From the NCBI GenBank assembly GCA_947627715.1, contig CANQXK010000010.1, positions 1 to 64,000 on the forward strand: 64,000 nt of DNA. The letters run 5' to 3'. Shown here in pieces: positions 17,852 through 27,190 of the stretch (the stretch's first letter is position 1; each line of letters starts with the position of its first letter). A program made the position numbers and the translations under genes. The DNA comes from an uncultured Oscillospiraceae bacterium (lineage in GTDB: Bacteria; Bacillota; Clostridia; Oscillospirales; Oscillospiraceae). The notes under the pieces are model-generated. The model was not told where the DNA came from. It saw only the letters and a list, made by a program, of their open reading frames with translations, and ran no database searches.

Positions 17852-17881
17852 TTGACAAGCCGGGCCGTCATAGGGTAAAAT
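17852..17881 (+). promoter_or_regulatory. Promoter of rpmH
   Basis: TTGACA (17852-17857), an 18-bp spacer and TAAAAT (17876-17881). The leader to the rpmH ATG is about 165 nt and GC-rich. I see no DnaA-box cluster in this gap. Confidence 0.7.
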
Positions 17882-18052
17882 AGGAATCCCTGTGGGCAAA
17901 ATGCGCCCGGACCGGCGCATTCGCGCCTTTGCGGGGCTGCCTAAGGCGCCCGCCCCGCTCGCCGCGCCCAGGGCTACAAACACGCTACTGCTTCGGGCCT
18001 TCCGCCCGATGTCGAGTATAAAACCATCTTATACAATGGAGGTGTAACCTGA

Positions 18053-18187
18053 ATGAAGAGAACCTATCAGCCCAAGAAGCTTCACCGCTCCAAGGAGCAC
18101 GGCTTCCGCAAGAGAATGGCGACCGCCAACGGCCGCAAGGTTTTGGCCCGCCGCCGCGCCAAGGGCCGCGAGAGACTGACCCACTGA
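18053..18187 (+). CDS. rpmH: 50S ribosomal protein L34
   Basis: 44 residues, [18 protein letters not shown] through [10 protein letters not shown], the full canonical L34. GGAGGTG lies 8 bases before the ATG. It heads the classic rpmH-rnpA-yidD-yidC-jag order. Confidence 0.98.
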   Translation: MKRTYQPKKLHRSKEHGFRKRMATANGRKVLARRRAKGRERLTH

Positions 18188-18275
18188 TGGCATATGCGCG
18201 CTGGTTCTTCTGATAACGGTTTTTTAAGGGCGGGGATCCTCGCCCTTAGGTGCGTTTGACAAGGCGGGTGAAGGA

Positions 18276-18611
18276 ATGGATTTTTCCACCTCTTTAAAGG
18301 AAAATTTTGAGTTCCGCCGCCTCTACCGCAAGGGCAGGAGCGCCGCGGGGCCGAACCTGGTCCTGTACGCCCGCTGTACGGACCGCAGCGTCAACCGGGT
18401 GGGCATCACCGTCAGCGCAAAGCTTGCCAAGGCGGTGCGCCGGAACAAGGTCCGCCGGCGGCTCCGGGAGATCTACCGCCTCAACGAGCAGCGGTTCCGC
18501 CGGGGCGTCGATTTGGTGGCGACCGTCCGCAGCCGGGGGGTCCTGGCCCCCTACCGCGTTTTGGAGCGGGAGTTTCTGTCCCTGGCCGGAAAGCTGGGGC
18601 TGCTGCGATGA
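18276..18611 (+). CDS. rnpA: Ribonuclease P protein component
   Basis: Protein subunit that helps the RNase P RNA bind pre-tRNA 5' leaders. 111 residues with the RNR signature region [17 protein letters not shown], preceded by GITVSAKLA, and an N-terminal [14 protein letters not shown]. The stop overlaps the yidD start (ATGA), so the two are coupled. Confidence 0.96.
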   Translation: MDFSTSLKENFEFRRLYRKGRSAAGPNLVLYARCTDRSVNRVGITVSAKLAKAVRRNKVRRRLREIYRLNEQRFRRGVDLVATVRSRGVLAPYRVLEREFLSLAGKLGLLR

Positions 18612-18820
18612 AGACGCTCCTTCTCCGCCTCATACGGTTTTATCAAAGGCACATTTCCCCCGCCCGTCCCCCCTGCTGCCGCTATATCCCCACCTGCTCG
18701 GAGTACGCCCTGCAGGCCATCGAAAAATACGGCGTTCTCAGGGGCGGGTGGCTTGCCGTCCGAAGAATCCTGCGCTGCAACCCCTTCAGCAGGCACGACC
18801 CCTACGACCCTGTCCCCTAA
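18608..18820 (+). CDS. yidD: Membrane protein insertion efficiency factor
   Basis: 70 residues: [35 protein letters not shown], with the conserved three-cysteine cluster, then a [15 protein letters not shown] tail. Small amphipathic inner-membrane protein that helps YidC. It lies between rnpA and yidC as usual. Confidence 0.95.
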   Translation: MKTLLLRLIRFYQRHISPARPPCCRYIPTCSEYALQAIEKYGVLRGGWLAVRRILRCNPFSRHDPYDPVP

Positions 18821-18844
18821 ACACAACAGAATCGGAGTGAACTC

Positions 18845-20236
18845 ATGTTAGACACTATTGCCAGACCGTTCGGTCTACTCTTGATGTTCCTCTACAACAT
18901 CACACACAACTACCTCTTCGCCATCGTGCTCTTCACCATCCTCATCAAGCTCCTTCTCATGCCGTTCCAGATGAAGAGCAAGAAGGGCATGATGCGCCAG
19001 CAGCTCCTTCAGCCGGAGATCCAGGAGATCCAGAAGAAGCACGCCGGCAACCAGCAGAAGCAGAGCGAGGAGATGCAGCGGGTCTACCGGGAGGCGGGCG
19101 TCAGCCCCATGTCCGGCTGTCTCTGGTCCCTCCTGCCCCTACCCATCATGCTGGCCCTCTACCAGGCCATCCGCAAGCCCCTGACTGTGATGATGGGCGT
19201 GCCCAAGGCGCTTTTGGAGGTCAGCCGGAACGGCGAGGCCGTGGGCGACCTTGCCAAGAGGCTGGTGGAGGTGGCCCAGGCCCACGGTTTAAACTTCACC
19301 GCCAGCCAGCTCCTTCAGACCCAGATCGGCGCCACGAAGATCATCAACGACTACTTCAGCGAGTTTTCCGGCCTGTCCGATAAGCTCCGCCCCATGAACT
19401 TCACCGTCTTCGGGCTGGACCTGTCCTCGGTGCCGAACTTCCGCATCTGGACCTTTGACTTCTCGTCCTTCAAGGCGCTGTGGCCCATGCTGGGGCTGTT
19501 CCTCATCCCCATCATCACCGCCTTCTTCCAGTGGCTCTCCACCAAGATCTCCACCGAGCTTCAAAAGAATATGCCCGGTGCCAACAAGGAGCAGCTGGAA
19601 AAGCAGTCCAACTCCATGATGATGCTCCTTCTGGGACCCGTCATGTCGCTGGTCTTCGCCTTCGCGCTCCCGGCGGCCATGGGCGTGTACTGGATGGTCA
19701 ACGCCATCTTCAGCCTCTTGGTGGACGTGTTCCTCACCAAGCTCTATGAAAAGACCATGCTGGCCGACTTTGCCGAGGCGGAGGCCCGGCGCAAGGCCAG
19801 GGAGGCGGAGCTGGAGGCCAAGCGGGCCGAGGCGGAGAAGCGCCGCGCCGAAAGCGCCAACCTCCAGACGGAGAACACCTCCAAAAAGAAGCAGCAGCAG
19901 AAGAAAAAGCAGGAGGCCGCCGGCCGCGCCCTGGAATACCAGCGCGCCATGAATCCCGACCAGGGGGAGAAATATAACCCCAGCCGCGTGGGGAACCGCC
20001 CCTACGCCCGCGGCCGCGGATATGACCCGGACCGCTTCTCCTACAACGGCATCGACGGCGCTGTAGACGACACCTCCTCCATCGACGGAGAGCTGAGTGA
20101 GGAGATCGTGGAGAAGCTGGAGAAAGCCGCCCTGCCCCCGCAGCAGGAGAACGACACACCCGATACACCCGACACGCCCGACGCGCCCGCCCAGGACGAC
20201 GGCGGCGTCGAATCGAATAAGGAGAAAGATCTATGA
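18845..20236 (+). CDS. yidC: Membrane protein insertase YidC/Oxa1
   Basis: 463 residues. Five membrane helices in the Oxa1 core (about 5-300), with the cytoplasmic hairpin (KKGMMRQQLLQPEIQEIQKKH) after the first helix and the loop SPMSGCLWSLLPLPIMLALYQAI. The C-terminus (about 300-463) is a long charged, Ala/Lys/Glu-rich coiled coil that could contact ribosomes. No lipoprotein Cys is evident at the N-terminus, in contrast to Bacillus SpoIIIJ. Its stop overlaps the jag start. Confidence 0.95.
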   Translation: MLDTIARPFGLLLMFLYNITHNYLFAIVLFTILIKLLLMPFQMKSKKGMMRQQLLQPEIQEIQKKHAGNQQKQSEEMQRVYREAGVSPMSGCLWSLLPLPIMLALYQAIRKPLTVMMGVPKALLEVSRNGEAVGDLAKRLVEVAQAHGLNFTASQLLQTQIGATKIINDYFSEFSGLSDKLRPMNFTVFGLDLSSVPNFRIWTFDFSSFKALWPMLGLFLIPIITAFFQWLSTKISTELQKNMPGANKEQLEKQSNSMMMLLLGPVMSLVFAFALPAAMGVYWMVNAIFSLLVDVFLTKLYEKTMLADFAEAEARRKAREAELEAKRAEAEKRRAESANLQTENTSKKKQQQKKKQEAAGRALEYQRAMNPDQGEKYNPSRVGNRPYARGRGYDPDRFSYNGIDGAVDDTSSIDGELSEEIVEKLEKAALPPQQENDTPDTPDTPDAPAQDDGGVESNKEKDL

Positions 20237-21153
20237 TTAAATCAATCGAGACCACCGGCCGCACCGAGGACGACGCCATTGCCGCCGCCCTCCGGCAGCT
20301 GAACATGAGCCGCGACGACGTCTCCGTTGAGGTGCTGGAGCGGGCCAAGTCCGGCTTCCTCGGCTTTGGCGCTTCCCCCGCCAAGGTCCGCGTAAGCTGG
20401 GAGGAACCCGACCCTGAACCCGAACCCGCGCCGGAACCCGCCCGCCGGCCTGCGCGGCCTGCCCGCGCGGCGGCTCCCGCCCCCCACGCGGCCCCCGCCG
20501 CCGAGCATGAGCGCAAGCCCGCCGTCCCCGCCACCGGGGAGGAGGCGGACCGCGTCCGCCAGTTCCTGTCCGGCCTCTTTGAGCACATGGGCGTGGAGGC
20601 CGAGGCGGAGGTCGCCATCGACCCCGAATCCGGCGCCATCTGCGTAGAACTCACCGGCGAGCGCGTGGGCGCCCTCATCGGCCGCCGGGGCGAGACTCTG
20701 GATGCCATCCAGCACCTCACCAACTACGTCCTCAACTCCGGCTCCGACGAGCGCACACGGGTCAACATCGACGCGGAGAATTACCGCGCCAAGCGGGCGG
20801 ACGCCCTCACCGGCCTTGCTCGGAAAACCGCCGCCAGAGTGGTGCGCTACCGCCGCAATCAGACCCTTGAACCCATGAACGCCTACGAGCGCCATGTGAT
20901 CCACACCGCCCTTCAGGACTACGAGGGTGTCACCACCTACTCCACCGGCACCGAGCCGCAGAGGCGCGTGGTGGTGGCCTACGACCCCTCCACCGCCCCC
21001 AGGGACGGCGGATACCCTCCCCGCCGGGATGAGCGCCCCCGCCGGGACGACCGGCCCCGCCGCTCCGGCGACCGGTACGCTTCCCGTCCGTCCGCCCCTG
21101 CCCCGGCCCCTGAGAAGCCCCCTGTGGACAAGACCGTCAAAGAGTGGCTTTGA
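20233..21153 (+). CDS. jag: Jag/KhpB RNA-binding protein
   Basis: 306 residues. An N-terminal Jag_N domain (MIKSIETTGRTEDDAI ... ERAKSGFLGFGASPAKVRV), a Pro/Ala/Glu-rich linker, a KH domain with GERVGALIGRRGETLDAIQHL, an R3H domain ending in NAYERHVIHTALQDYEGVTTYS, and a disordered Arg/Pro tail. Jag/KhpB binds small and messenger RNAs and affects cell division and elongation. Coupled to yidC by an ATGA overlap. Confidence 0.95.
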   Translation: MIKSIETTGRTEDDAIAAALRQLNMSRDDVSVEVLERAKSGFLGFGASPAKVRVSWEEPDPEPEPAPEPARRPARPARAAAPAPHAAPAAEHERKPAVPATGEEADRVRQFLSGLFEHMGVEAEAEVAIDPESGAICVELTGERVGALIGRRGETLDAIQHLTNYVLNSGSDERTRVNIDAENYRAKRADALTGLARKTAARVVRYRRNQTLEPMNAYERHVIHTALQDYEGVTTYSTGTEPQRRVVVAYDPSTAPRDGGYPPRRDERPRRDDRPRRSGDRYASRPSAPAPAPEKPPVDKTVKEWL

Positions 21154-21193
21154 GCGCCGCCGCGCCCCTTAAAACATAAAGGAGGTATTTACA

Positions 21194-21421
21194 ATGTTTG
21201 AAGAAATCCGCAGCATCATGGTCAGCACGCTGGACGTGGACGAGGACAAGATCACTCCCTCCACGAATCTGCGCACCGACCTGGACATCGACTCCCTGGA
21301 CCTGGTGGAGTTTGTCTCCGAGGTGGAGAGCCACTTCGGCATCATGATCCCCCAGGACTCCCTGGAGGGGATCACCACCGTCGGCGACTTTGCGGACCTG
21401 GTGGACAAGCTCAACCAGTAA
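21194..21421 (+). CDS. acpP: Acyl carrier protein
   Basis: 75 acidic residues. The phosphopantetheine serine lies in DLDIDSLDLVEFVSEVE. AAAGGAGG precedes ATG 21194 by about 8 bases. Carries acyl chains in fatty-acid synthesis. Here it is separated from the usual fab genes and follows jag, so it may be a second ACP. Confidence 0.95.
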   Translation: MFEEIRSIMVSTLDVDEDKITPSTNLRTDLDIDSLDLVEFVSEVESHFGIMIPQDSLEGITTVGDFADLVDKLNQ

Positions 21422-21442
21422 CCCCGTAAAAAAGAAAAGCCG

Positions 21443-21485
21443 GGCCGCCCGCGGACCTTTCGTCTGCGGGCGGCCTTCGTCTGTT
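21443..21485 (+). terminator. Terminator after acpP
   Basis: GGCCGCCCGCGGAC (21443-21456) pairs with GTCTGCGGGCGGCC (21462-21475), followed by TTCGTCTGTT. It closes the rpmH-acpP unit. Confidence 0.7.
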
Positions 21486-21525
21486 AAAATCCGTTTTCCG
21501 CGCGGGGCCGCTGCGCTCCCCGCGT

Positions 21526-21957
21526 TCACTCCTCCGAAAATTCCCCGTCCACCGGGGGAAGCTCGCGCCCGGCAAGCTCGGCAATGATCATCCGCCGGGT
21601 GACGATGCCGCACAGAGCGCCCCGGTCGTCCACGATGGGGACGAAGTTCTGCTGGAGCGCCGCGTCGATAAGCTCGTCCTCAGTGGCAGTAATGGAGATG
21701 GGGGGACAGAAATCCCGCCGCATGATCTCCCCCACCGTTTGGCGCTCCTGCTCCCTGGGGCCGGTGTGGCCCTGAAGGACGAAATACCGAAGAAAGTCCC
21801 GGTCGTTGACGCAGCCCAAAAATCTCCCGTCCGCGTCCAGCACCGGGATGGCGGTGTACCCGTGCCGCCGCATGACCTCCACGCCCTGCCGGACCGTGGA
21901 CCCGGCGTTCAGGCAGACGGTCAGCGCCTTCGGAACCATGATCTTCGCTATATTCAT
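21526..21957 (-). CDS. Tandem CBS-domain protein
   Basis: 143 residues made of two CBS motifs: KIMVPKALTVCLNAGSTVRQGVEVMRRHGYTAIPVLDADGRFLG, then EIMRRDFCPPISITATEDELIDAALQQNFVPIVDDRGALCGIVTRR. Such pairs bind adenine nucleotides and sense energy state, but no partner domain is fused here. ATG 21957 is preceded by GGGGGA; the longer frame upstream lacks a ribosome site. Divergent from mnmG. Confidence 0.88.
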   Translation of the reverse strand: MNIAKIMVPKALTVCLNAGSTVRQGVEVMRRHGYTAIPVLDADGRFLGCVNDRDFLRYFVLQGHTGPREQERQTVGEIMRRDFCPPISITATEDELIDAALQQNFVPIVDDRGALCGIVTRRMIIAELAGRELPPVDGEFSEE

Positions 21958-22141
21958 ACAAAGTCCCCCAAATCTTTTTCGCTGGTTTCCCCGTCTTTCG
22001 CTCCCGCCCAACGGGCAGGGAGGGCGGCTGAAAATCAAAGCGCGTCCATATTCTATAGTAAACCACGGAAATGTTAAAAGAGAATTAATTTTCGGAGGAA
22101 TTTACAAATTGTTCAAATCCCGCACACCTTTACGATTTCTG

Positions 22142-22170
22142 TTGCGAAAATGGCCCGGCTGTATTAAAAT
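22142..22170 (+). promoter_or_regulatory. Promoter of mnmG
   Basis: TTGCGA (22142-22147), 17 bp, TAAAAT (22165-22170), 26 bp before the ATG at 22197. Confidence 0.65.
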
Positions 22171-22196
22171 AGAGGCGAAAATGAGGTGATGCTCCC

Positions 22197-24059
22197 ATGG
22201 AATATGCCGCCGGAGTCTGCGACGTGGCCGTCATCGGCGCGGGCCACGCCGGGATCGAAGCCGCGCTGGCCGCGGCCAGGCTCGGATGCGAGACGGTGAT
22301 TTTCACCATGAATCTGGACGCCGTCGGAAATATGCCCTGCAACCCGGCCATCGGCGGCACGGCCAAGGGCCATCTGGTGCGCGAACTCTCGTGCCTGGGC
22401 GGGCAGATGCCTGAGACGGCGGACAGGGCGTGCATCCAGTTTCGGATACTGAATCTCAGCAAAGGCCCCGCCGTGTGGTCCCTGCGCGCCCAGGCGGACC
22501 GCCGGGAGTATCAGAAGCTTATGAAGGGCGTTTTGGAGGCGGAGCCGCGCCTGCGCCTCGTCCAGGCGGAGATCACGGAGATTCGGACGGAGGGCGGGGC
22601 GGTGAGCGCCGTCGTCACCCGGTCCGGGGCGGTGTGGACGTGCCGCGCCGTTGTGGTCTGCACCGGCACCTATCTCAAGGGCCGCACCGTCGTGGGGGAG
22701 GTCACCGAGGAGAGCGGCCCGGACGGGATGCACGCCTCCGGCCCCCTGGCCGGGTGCCTGCGCGACCTTGGCCTCCCTCTGCGGCGCTTCAAGACAGGCA
22801 CGCCCCCGCGTGTCAACGCCAACAGCGTGGACTTCTCCAAGATGGAGCTTCAGCCCGGCGACCGGGACCCGGAACCCTTCACCTTCGACGCGGAGACGGC
22901 CCCGGAGAACCGCGCCGTCTGCTGGCTCACCTGGACAAATGAGCGCACCCATGAGATCATCCGCCGGAACCTCCACCGCTCCCCCCTCTACTCCGGCGTC
23001 ATCGACGGCGTCGGCCCCCGCTACTGCCCCTCCATCGAGACGAAGATCGTCACCTTCCCGGAGAAGCCCCGCCACCAGCTCTTTGTGGAACCCATGGGCC
23101 TGGGCACCGGGGAACTCTATCTGCAGGGCCTCTCCTCCTCCCTCCCGGAGGACGTCCAGGTGGAGATGGTCCACTCCATCGCCGGGCTTGAGCGCGCCCG
23201 GATCCAGCGGTATGCCTACGCCATCGAGTACGACTGCGTGGACCCCACCGAGCTTACCCTGACGCTGGAGGCCCGCCGGGTCCCCGGCCTCTACGGGGCC
23301 GGGCAGTTCAACGGAAGCTCCGGCTACGAGGAGGCGGCGGTCCAGGGCTTTGTGGCCGGGGTCAACGCCGCCTTGAAGCTTCTGGGCCGGGAGCCGCTGA
23401 TCCTGGACCGCGCCGGGAGCTACATCGGCACGCTCATCGACGACCTGGTGACACGCGGCACCAACGAACCCTATCGCATGATGACCTCCCGCTCGGAATA
23501 CCGGCTCTATCTGAGACAGGACAACGCGGACCTGCGCCTTTGCGGCGCCGGCCACGCCCTCGGCCTCATCTCCGACGCCCGGTATGAGAAGGTCCTGGAA
23601 AAATACGAGAGCGTCCGGCGGGAGACCGCCCGGCTGGAGTCGGCCTACGCCTCCCCCACGCCGGAGCTGAACGCCTTCCTGGCCCAGCGCGGCCAGCCCC
23701 CGGTGACCAGCGGCGTCAGCCTTGCGAGCCTCGTCCGCCGCCCCCAGCTTGACTACGCCTCCCTCTCCCCCTTCGACCCCGGGCGGCCCGCCCTGCCCCA
23801 CGCCGTGGTCAGGGAGACGGAGATCGAGCTTAAATACGCCGGGTACATCGAAAAGCAGATGCGGCAGATAAAGGAGTTCCGCCGCATGGAGTCGAAAAAG
23901 CTGCCCCCGGACATCGACTACGGGGCCATCGGCGGCCTTCGCCTGGAGGCCCGCCAGAAGCTCACTCAGCTCCACCCGGACAATCTGGGCCAGGCCGGGC
24001 GCATCTCCGGCGTCTCCCCCGCCGACGTGGCGGCGCTGATGGTCTATCTGAGCCGGTAG
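22197..24059 (+). CDS. mnmG: tRNA uridine-5-carboxymethylaminomethyl modification enzyme MnmG (GidA)
   Basis: FAD protein that works with MnmE to modify U34 of tRNAs. N-terminal dinucleotide fold [19 protein letters not shown], signature [15 protein letters not shown], the GTPP loop, [27 protein letters not shown], and the C-terminal helical domain [13 protein letters not shown]. 620 residues, full length. GAGGTGAT precedes ATG 22197. mnmE, its usual upstream partner, is not adjacent, and rsmG does not follow it, so the usual order is broken here. Confidence 0.97.
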   Translation: MEYAAGVCDVAVIGAGHAGIEAALAAARLGCETVIFTMNLDAVGNMPCNPAIGGTAKGHLVRELSCLGGQMPETADRACIQFRILNLSKGPAVWSLRAQADRREYQKLMKGVLEAEPRLRLVQAEITEIRTEGGAVSAVVTRSGAVWTCRAVVVCTGTYLKGRTVVGEVTEESGPDGMHASGPLAGCLRDLGLPLRRFKTGTPPRVNANSVDFSKMELQPGDRDPEPFTFDAETAPENRAVCWLTWTNERTHEIIRRNLHRSPLYSGVIDGVGPRYCPSIETKIVTFPEKPRHQLFVEPMGLGTGELYLQGLSSSLPEDVQVEMVHSIAGLERARIQRYAYAIEYDCVDPTELTLTLEARRVPGLYGAGQFNGSSGYEEAAVQGFVAGVNAALKLLGREPLILDRAGSYIGTLIDDLVTRGTNEPYRMMTSRSEYRLYLRQDNADLRLCGAGHALGLISDARYEKVLEKYESVRRETARLESAYASPTPELNAFLAQRGQPPVTSGVSLASLVRRPQLDYASLSPFDPGRPALPHAVVRETEIELKYAGYIEKQMRQIKEFRRMESKKLPPDIDYGAIGGLRLEARQKLTQLHPDNLGQAGRISGVSPADVAALMVYLSR

Positions 24060-24118
24060 CGGGGGCCAACGCCCCGCGCCTACGATCACATATTACTGCA
24101 AAATGAGGAGGGATCCCT

Positions 24119-24850
24119 ATGACAAAATCCATCGTCCTTGCCGCCGGTAAGGGTACAAGGCTTGCCGAGGAGGGCATCGACCTTCCCAAGGCCATGCGCA
24201 CCGCCCTGGGCAAGCCCCTCTTGGGCTGGGTCCTGGACGCGCTCCCCACAGGGCGGGAGGACACCGTCATCGTGGTGGGCTATAAGAAGGAGTATATCCT
24301 CCGGGCCTTCCCGGACTACCCCCACGCCGAACAGGCGGAGCAGCTGGGCACCGGGCACGCCGTGATGTGCGCCGTGCCGGCCCTGGGGGACTACGACGGG
24401 GACGTGCTCATCTGCTGCGGCGATATGCCCCTGGTGCGCCCGGAGACGTACGCCGCGCTGGTGAAGGACCACCGGCGGAGCGGTGCCGCCTGCACCGTCC
24501 TCTCCGGCGTCTCCCAGGAGCCTCTCCCCTTCGGCCGCGTCCTCCGGGATGGGGACGGCGGCTTTGACCGCATCGTGGAGGACCGGGACTGCACCCCGGA
24601 GGAAAAAGCCTGCCGGGAACTCAACTCCGGCATCCTCGCGGTGGATTTCAAAAAGATGGTCTCCGCCCTCTCGCTCCTTCGCACGGACAACGCCCAGGGG
24701 GAGTATTACCTCACCGACCTGCCCCGGATCCTGAAGGACCGGGGGGAGAAGGTCCGGGTCTGCGCCCGGAACATGGGGGAGGAGCTTATCGGCGTCAACA
24801 CCCCCGCCCAGCTTGCCCAGGTGGAAGGAATTTTGCGCGCACGCTCTTGA
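24119..24850 (+). CDS. Stand-alone nucleotidyltransferase (GlmU N-domain-like)
   Basis: 243 residues forming only the sugar-phosphate nucleotidyltransferase fold: LAAGKGTRL, a lysine after DLPKAM, QLGTGHAVM, CCGDMPLV for metal binding, RIVEDRD and ELNSGILAVD, and a final LIGVNTPAQLAQVE. These match the uridyltransferase half of GlmU, but the left-handed beta-helix acetyltransferase half is absent. It probably makes a UDP-sugar such as UDP-GlcNAc; the exact substrate is open. A bifunctional GlmU may exist elsewhere. A good ribosome site (GAGGAGG) precedes ATG 24119. Confidence 0.8.
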   Translation: MTKSIVLAAGKGTRLAEEGIDLPKAMRTALGKPLLGWVLDALPTGREDTVIVVGYKKEYILRAFPDYPHAEQAEQLGTGHAVMCAVPALGDYDGDVLICCGDMPLVRPETYAALVKDHRRSGAACTVLSGVSQEPLPFGRVLRDGDGGFDRIVEDRDCTPEEKACRELNSGILAVDFKKMVSALSLLRTDNAQGEYYLTDLPRILKDRGEKVRVCARNMGEELIGVNTPAQLAQVEGILRARS

Positions 24851-24875
24851 CAAACGCGCCGCCGTCTGCTAAAAT
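24847..24875 (+). promoter_or_regulatory. Promoter of the thiT riboswitch transcript
   Basis: TTGACA (24847-24852), which overlaps the stop codon of the preceding gene, 17 bp, then TAAAAT (24870-24875) with TG at the extended -10 position. Confidence 0.75.
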
Positions 24876-24887
24876 CGACCTATAAAA

Positions 24888-24986
<99 letters not shown>

Positions 24987-25012
24987 ACCGGGGCTTGCTT
25001 TGCGCCCGCTTT

Positions 25013-25047
25013 CTTTCCGTCCGGCATCGTCCGGGCGGAAATTTTTT
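25013..25047 (+). terminator. Riboswitch expression-platform terminator
   Basis: TTTCCGTCCGG pairs with CCGGGCGGAAA (two bases unpaired or wobble) and is followed by TTTTTT at about 25042-25047, just upstream of the thiT ribosome site. Confidence 0.75.
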
Positions 25048-25062
25048 ACTGGAGGAAACCGT

Positions 25063-25638
25063 ATGAAAATGAACAGAAAAACAAAAATGCTGGTGGAGGG
25101 GGCCATCATGGTGGCCCTGGCGGTACTGGTGGACCTTTTGCCGCTCTACAGGCTGCCTGACGGCGGCTCCATCACCCTGAAGCTCATCCCCATCGTGTTC
25201 TTCGCCGTGCGCTACGGCTGCGGCTGGGGCGCTCTGGCGGGCTTCGTCTTCGGCGCGCTCAACTACATAAGCGGCAACGGCGTGTCCATCGACTGGACCA
25301 CCATCATCTGCGACTACTTCCTGGCCTTCACCCTTCTGGGCTTCGGCGCGGGCCTTTTCAAAAAGGTCAAGCTGGGCGGCGTCTGGGGCTCCCTGGTGGG
25401 CGGCCTTCTGATGTTCGCCTCCAGCTATCTGGTGGGCGTGTTCGTCTGGGCGCGGAACCTGTCGGCGGCGGACCCCTGGGACTTCCTGGGCATCACCTTC
25501 ACCAACCCCTGGTTCTACTCCTTCATCTACAACATCTCCTGGGCCGGTCCCTGCATCGTTCTGGCCGCCGTGGTCTTCGTCCTTCTCTATCAGGTCAAGC
25601 CCGTGGCGAAGCTCTTAAAGGGCGAGGACCTCAAGTAA
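25063..25638 (+). CDS. thiT: Thiamine transporter, ECF S-component
   Basis: 191 residues with about six membrane helices. Typical ThiT/YuaJ marks: LVEGAIMVALAVLVDLLP near the N-terminus, GGSITLKLIPIVFFAVRYG, and the C-terminal NPWFYSFIYNISWAGPCIV that builds the thiamine pocket. It binds thiamine and docks on the shared EcfAAT module, which is not encoded here. GGAGGAAACCGT precedes ATG 25063. Control by the upstream TPP riboswitch supports the substrate call. Confidence 0.94.
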   Translation: MKMNRKTKMLVEGAIMVALAVLVDLLPLYRLPDGGSITLKLIPIVFFAVRYGCGWGALAGFVFGALNYISGNGVSIDWTTIICDYFLAFTLLGFGAGLFKKVKLGGVWGSLVGGLLMFASSYLVGVFVWARNLSAADPWDFLGITFTNPWFYSFIYNISWAGPCIVLAAVVFVLLYQVKPVAKLLKGEDLK

Positions 25639-25656
25639 TTGAAAAGCGCCTTCTCC

Positions 25657-25684
25657 CGCCCCCGCCTGTGCGCGGGGGCGTTTT
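25657..25684 (+). terminator. Terminator after thiT
   Basis: CGCCCCCGC (25657-25665) pairs with GCGGGGGCG (25672-25680), followed by TTTTG. Confidence 0.85.
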
Positions 25685-25720
25685 GTGTGCAAAATCACCC
25701 GAAAAAAACGCAAGAATGAG

Positions 25721-25817
25721 TTGAGAATCTTTGTAAACCTTGGTATAATATCCGATATGGTATAACATCCGCAGAGCGGATATTATATTGATTTCAATCC
25801 GCAGAACGGAGACTATA
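25721..25817 (+). promoter_or_regulatory. galK promoter and repeated operator-like dyads
   Basis: Promoter: TTGAGA (25721-25726), 17 bp, TATAAT (25744-25749). Downstream is a dyad TATAACATCCGC-AGA-GCGGATATTATA (25761-25787) whose right part recurs 30 bp later (25797-25817, ATCCGCAGAACGGAG). Placed across the start of transcription, these look like sites for a repressor of the galactose genes. No regulator gene adjoins. Confidence 0.65.
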
Positions 25818-25863
25818 CCAAGCTTTCATAGCGTATACGGTTGATGAAAGGAGGGGGAACCCC

Positions 25864-27135
25864 ATGGACATACGGCAGCTTGCGGCGGGCCTTTCCGGCG
25901 GGGCCTTTGACAGCGCCCTCAGGGAGCTTTACGGCGAGGCGGCGGCCTCCCGCGCCCGTGCGCTTGAGCTGGCGGAAAAGCTGGCAAAGACCTGGTCTCC
26001 CACAGGCCGGGCGGGGCTTTTCTCCGGCCCCGGCAGGACGGAGCTGGGCGGCAACCACACCGACCACCAGCACGGCCGGGTGCTGTGCGGCAGCGTGGAC
26101 CTGGACATTTTGGCGGCGGCGGCCCTCAACGGCACGGACGCCGTGCGGATGGAGAGCCGGGGCTACGGCCCCATCACGGTGGAGCTTTCCGACCTTGCCC
26201 CCCGCGCGGAGGAATACGGCACCACCGCCGGCCTTGTGCGCGGCGTGGCCGCCGGCGTGAAGCGCCTGGGGTACGAGCCGCGCGGCTTTGACGCCTGCGC
26301 CGTCTCCTCGGTGATGTCCGGCTCGGGCCTCAGCTCCTCCGCCGCCTTTGAGGTGCTGGTGGGGAACATCCTGAACGCCCTCTGCTGCGGCGGGGCGCTG
26401 GACCCCGTGGAGATTGCGAAAATCGGCCAGTACGCCGAGAACGTCTACTTCGGCAAGCCCTGCGGCCTGATGGACCAGATGGGGTCCAGCGTGGGCGGCG
26501 CGGTGGCCATCGACTTTGCCGATCCCGCCGTCCCCGCCGTCACCCCCGTCTCCTTCGACTTCTCCGCCTCCGGGCACGGGCTGTGCATCGTCGATACCCG
26601 CTCCGACCACGCCGACCTCACCGACGATTACGCCGCCATCCCCCAGGAGATGGGCGCGGTGGCCGCCTTCTTCGGGAAGGAGCGGCTGCGGGAGGTGGAC
26701 GAGGGCGCTTTCCGCGCCTCCCTCCCCCGCCTGCGGGACGTGTGCGGGGACCGGGCGGTACTGCGCGCCATGCACTTTTTCGCCGAGGACCGCCGCGCCG
26801 GGCAGGAGGCGGACGCCCTCCAGAGGGGCGATTTTCAGGCATTTCTGGGCCTTGTCAACGAGTCGGGCCTGTCCTCCCAGCTTCTCTTGCAGAACAGCTG
26901 GTCCCCGAAGTCGCCGGAAAAGCAGGCGGTCTCCCTGGCTCTCGCCCTGGGCCGCGAGCTTCTGAGGGGCGAGGGGGCCGTCCGCGTCCACGGCGGCGGC
27001 TTTGCCGGCACCGTTCAGGCGTTCGTCCCGGAGGCGCGGATCCCGGCCTTTAAGGCGGGCGTCGAGGCGGTTTTCGGCGGCGGCGCGTGCCACGTCCTTC
27101 ATATCCGCGCCCGCGGCGGCGCGGCCATCCTCTGA
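25864..27135 (+). CDS. galK: Galactokinase
   Basis: GHMP kinase that phosphorylates galactose at C1, first step of the Leloir pathway. Signature GRTELGGNHTDHQHG (substrate loop), SSVMSGSGLSSSAAFE (ATP loop), CGLMDQMGS, and GGGFAGTVQAFV near the C-terminus. 423 residues. GAAAGGAGGGGGAACCCC precedes ATG 25864. galE and galT follow in the same direction. Confidence 0.95.
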   Translation: MDIRQLAAGLSGGAFDSALRELYGEAAASRARALELAEKLAKTWSPTGRAGLFSGPGRTELGGNHTDHQHGRVLCGSVDLDILAAAALNGTDAVRMESRGYGPITVELSDLAPRAEEYGTTAGLVRGVAAGVKRLGYEPRGFDACAVSSVMSGSGLSSSAAFEVLVGNILNALCCGGALDPVEIAKIGQYAENVYFGKPCGLMDQMGSSVGGAVAIDFADPAVPAVTPVSFDFSASGHGLCIVDTRSDHADLTDDYAAIPQEMGAVAAFFGKERLREVDEGAFRASLPRLRDVCGDRAVLRAMHFFAEDRRAGQEADALQRGDFQAFLGLVNESGLSSQLLLQNSWSPKSPEKQAVSLALALGRELLRGEGAVRVHGGGFAGTVQAFVPEARIPAFKAGVEAVFGGGACHVLHIRARGGAAIL

Positions 27136-27190
27136 AACGGTAAAATGCCCCTCCCCGGAGGGGCTCGGTTGGAAAGGAGATTTGAATACT

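Noticed and set aside
17732-18052. Replication origin upstream of rpmH
   Set aside because: dnaA is absent and no cluster of TTATCCACA-like boxes is visible.
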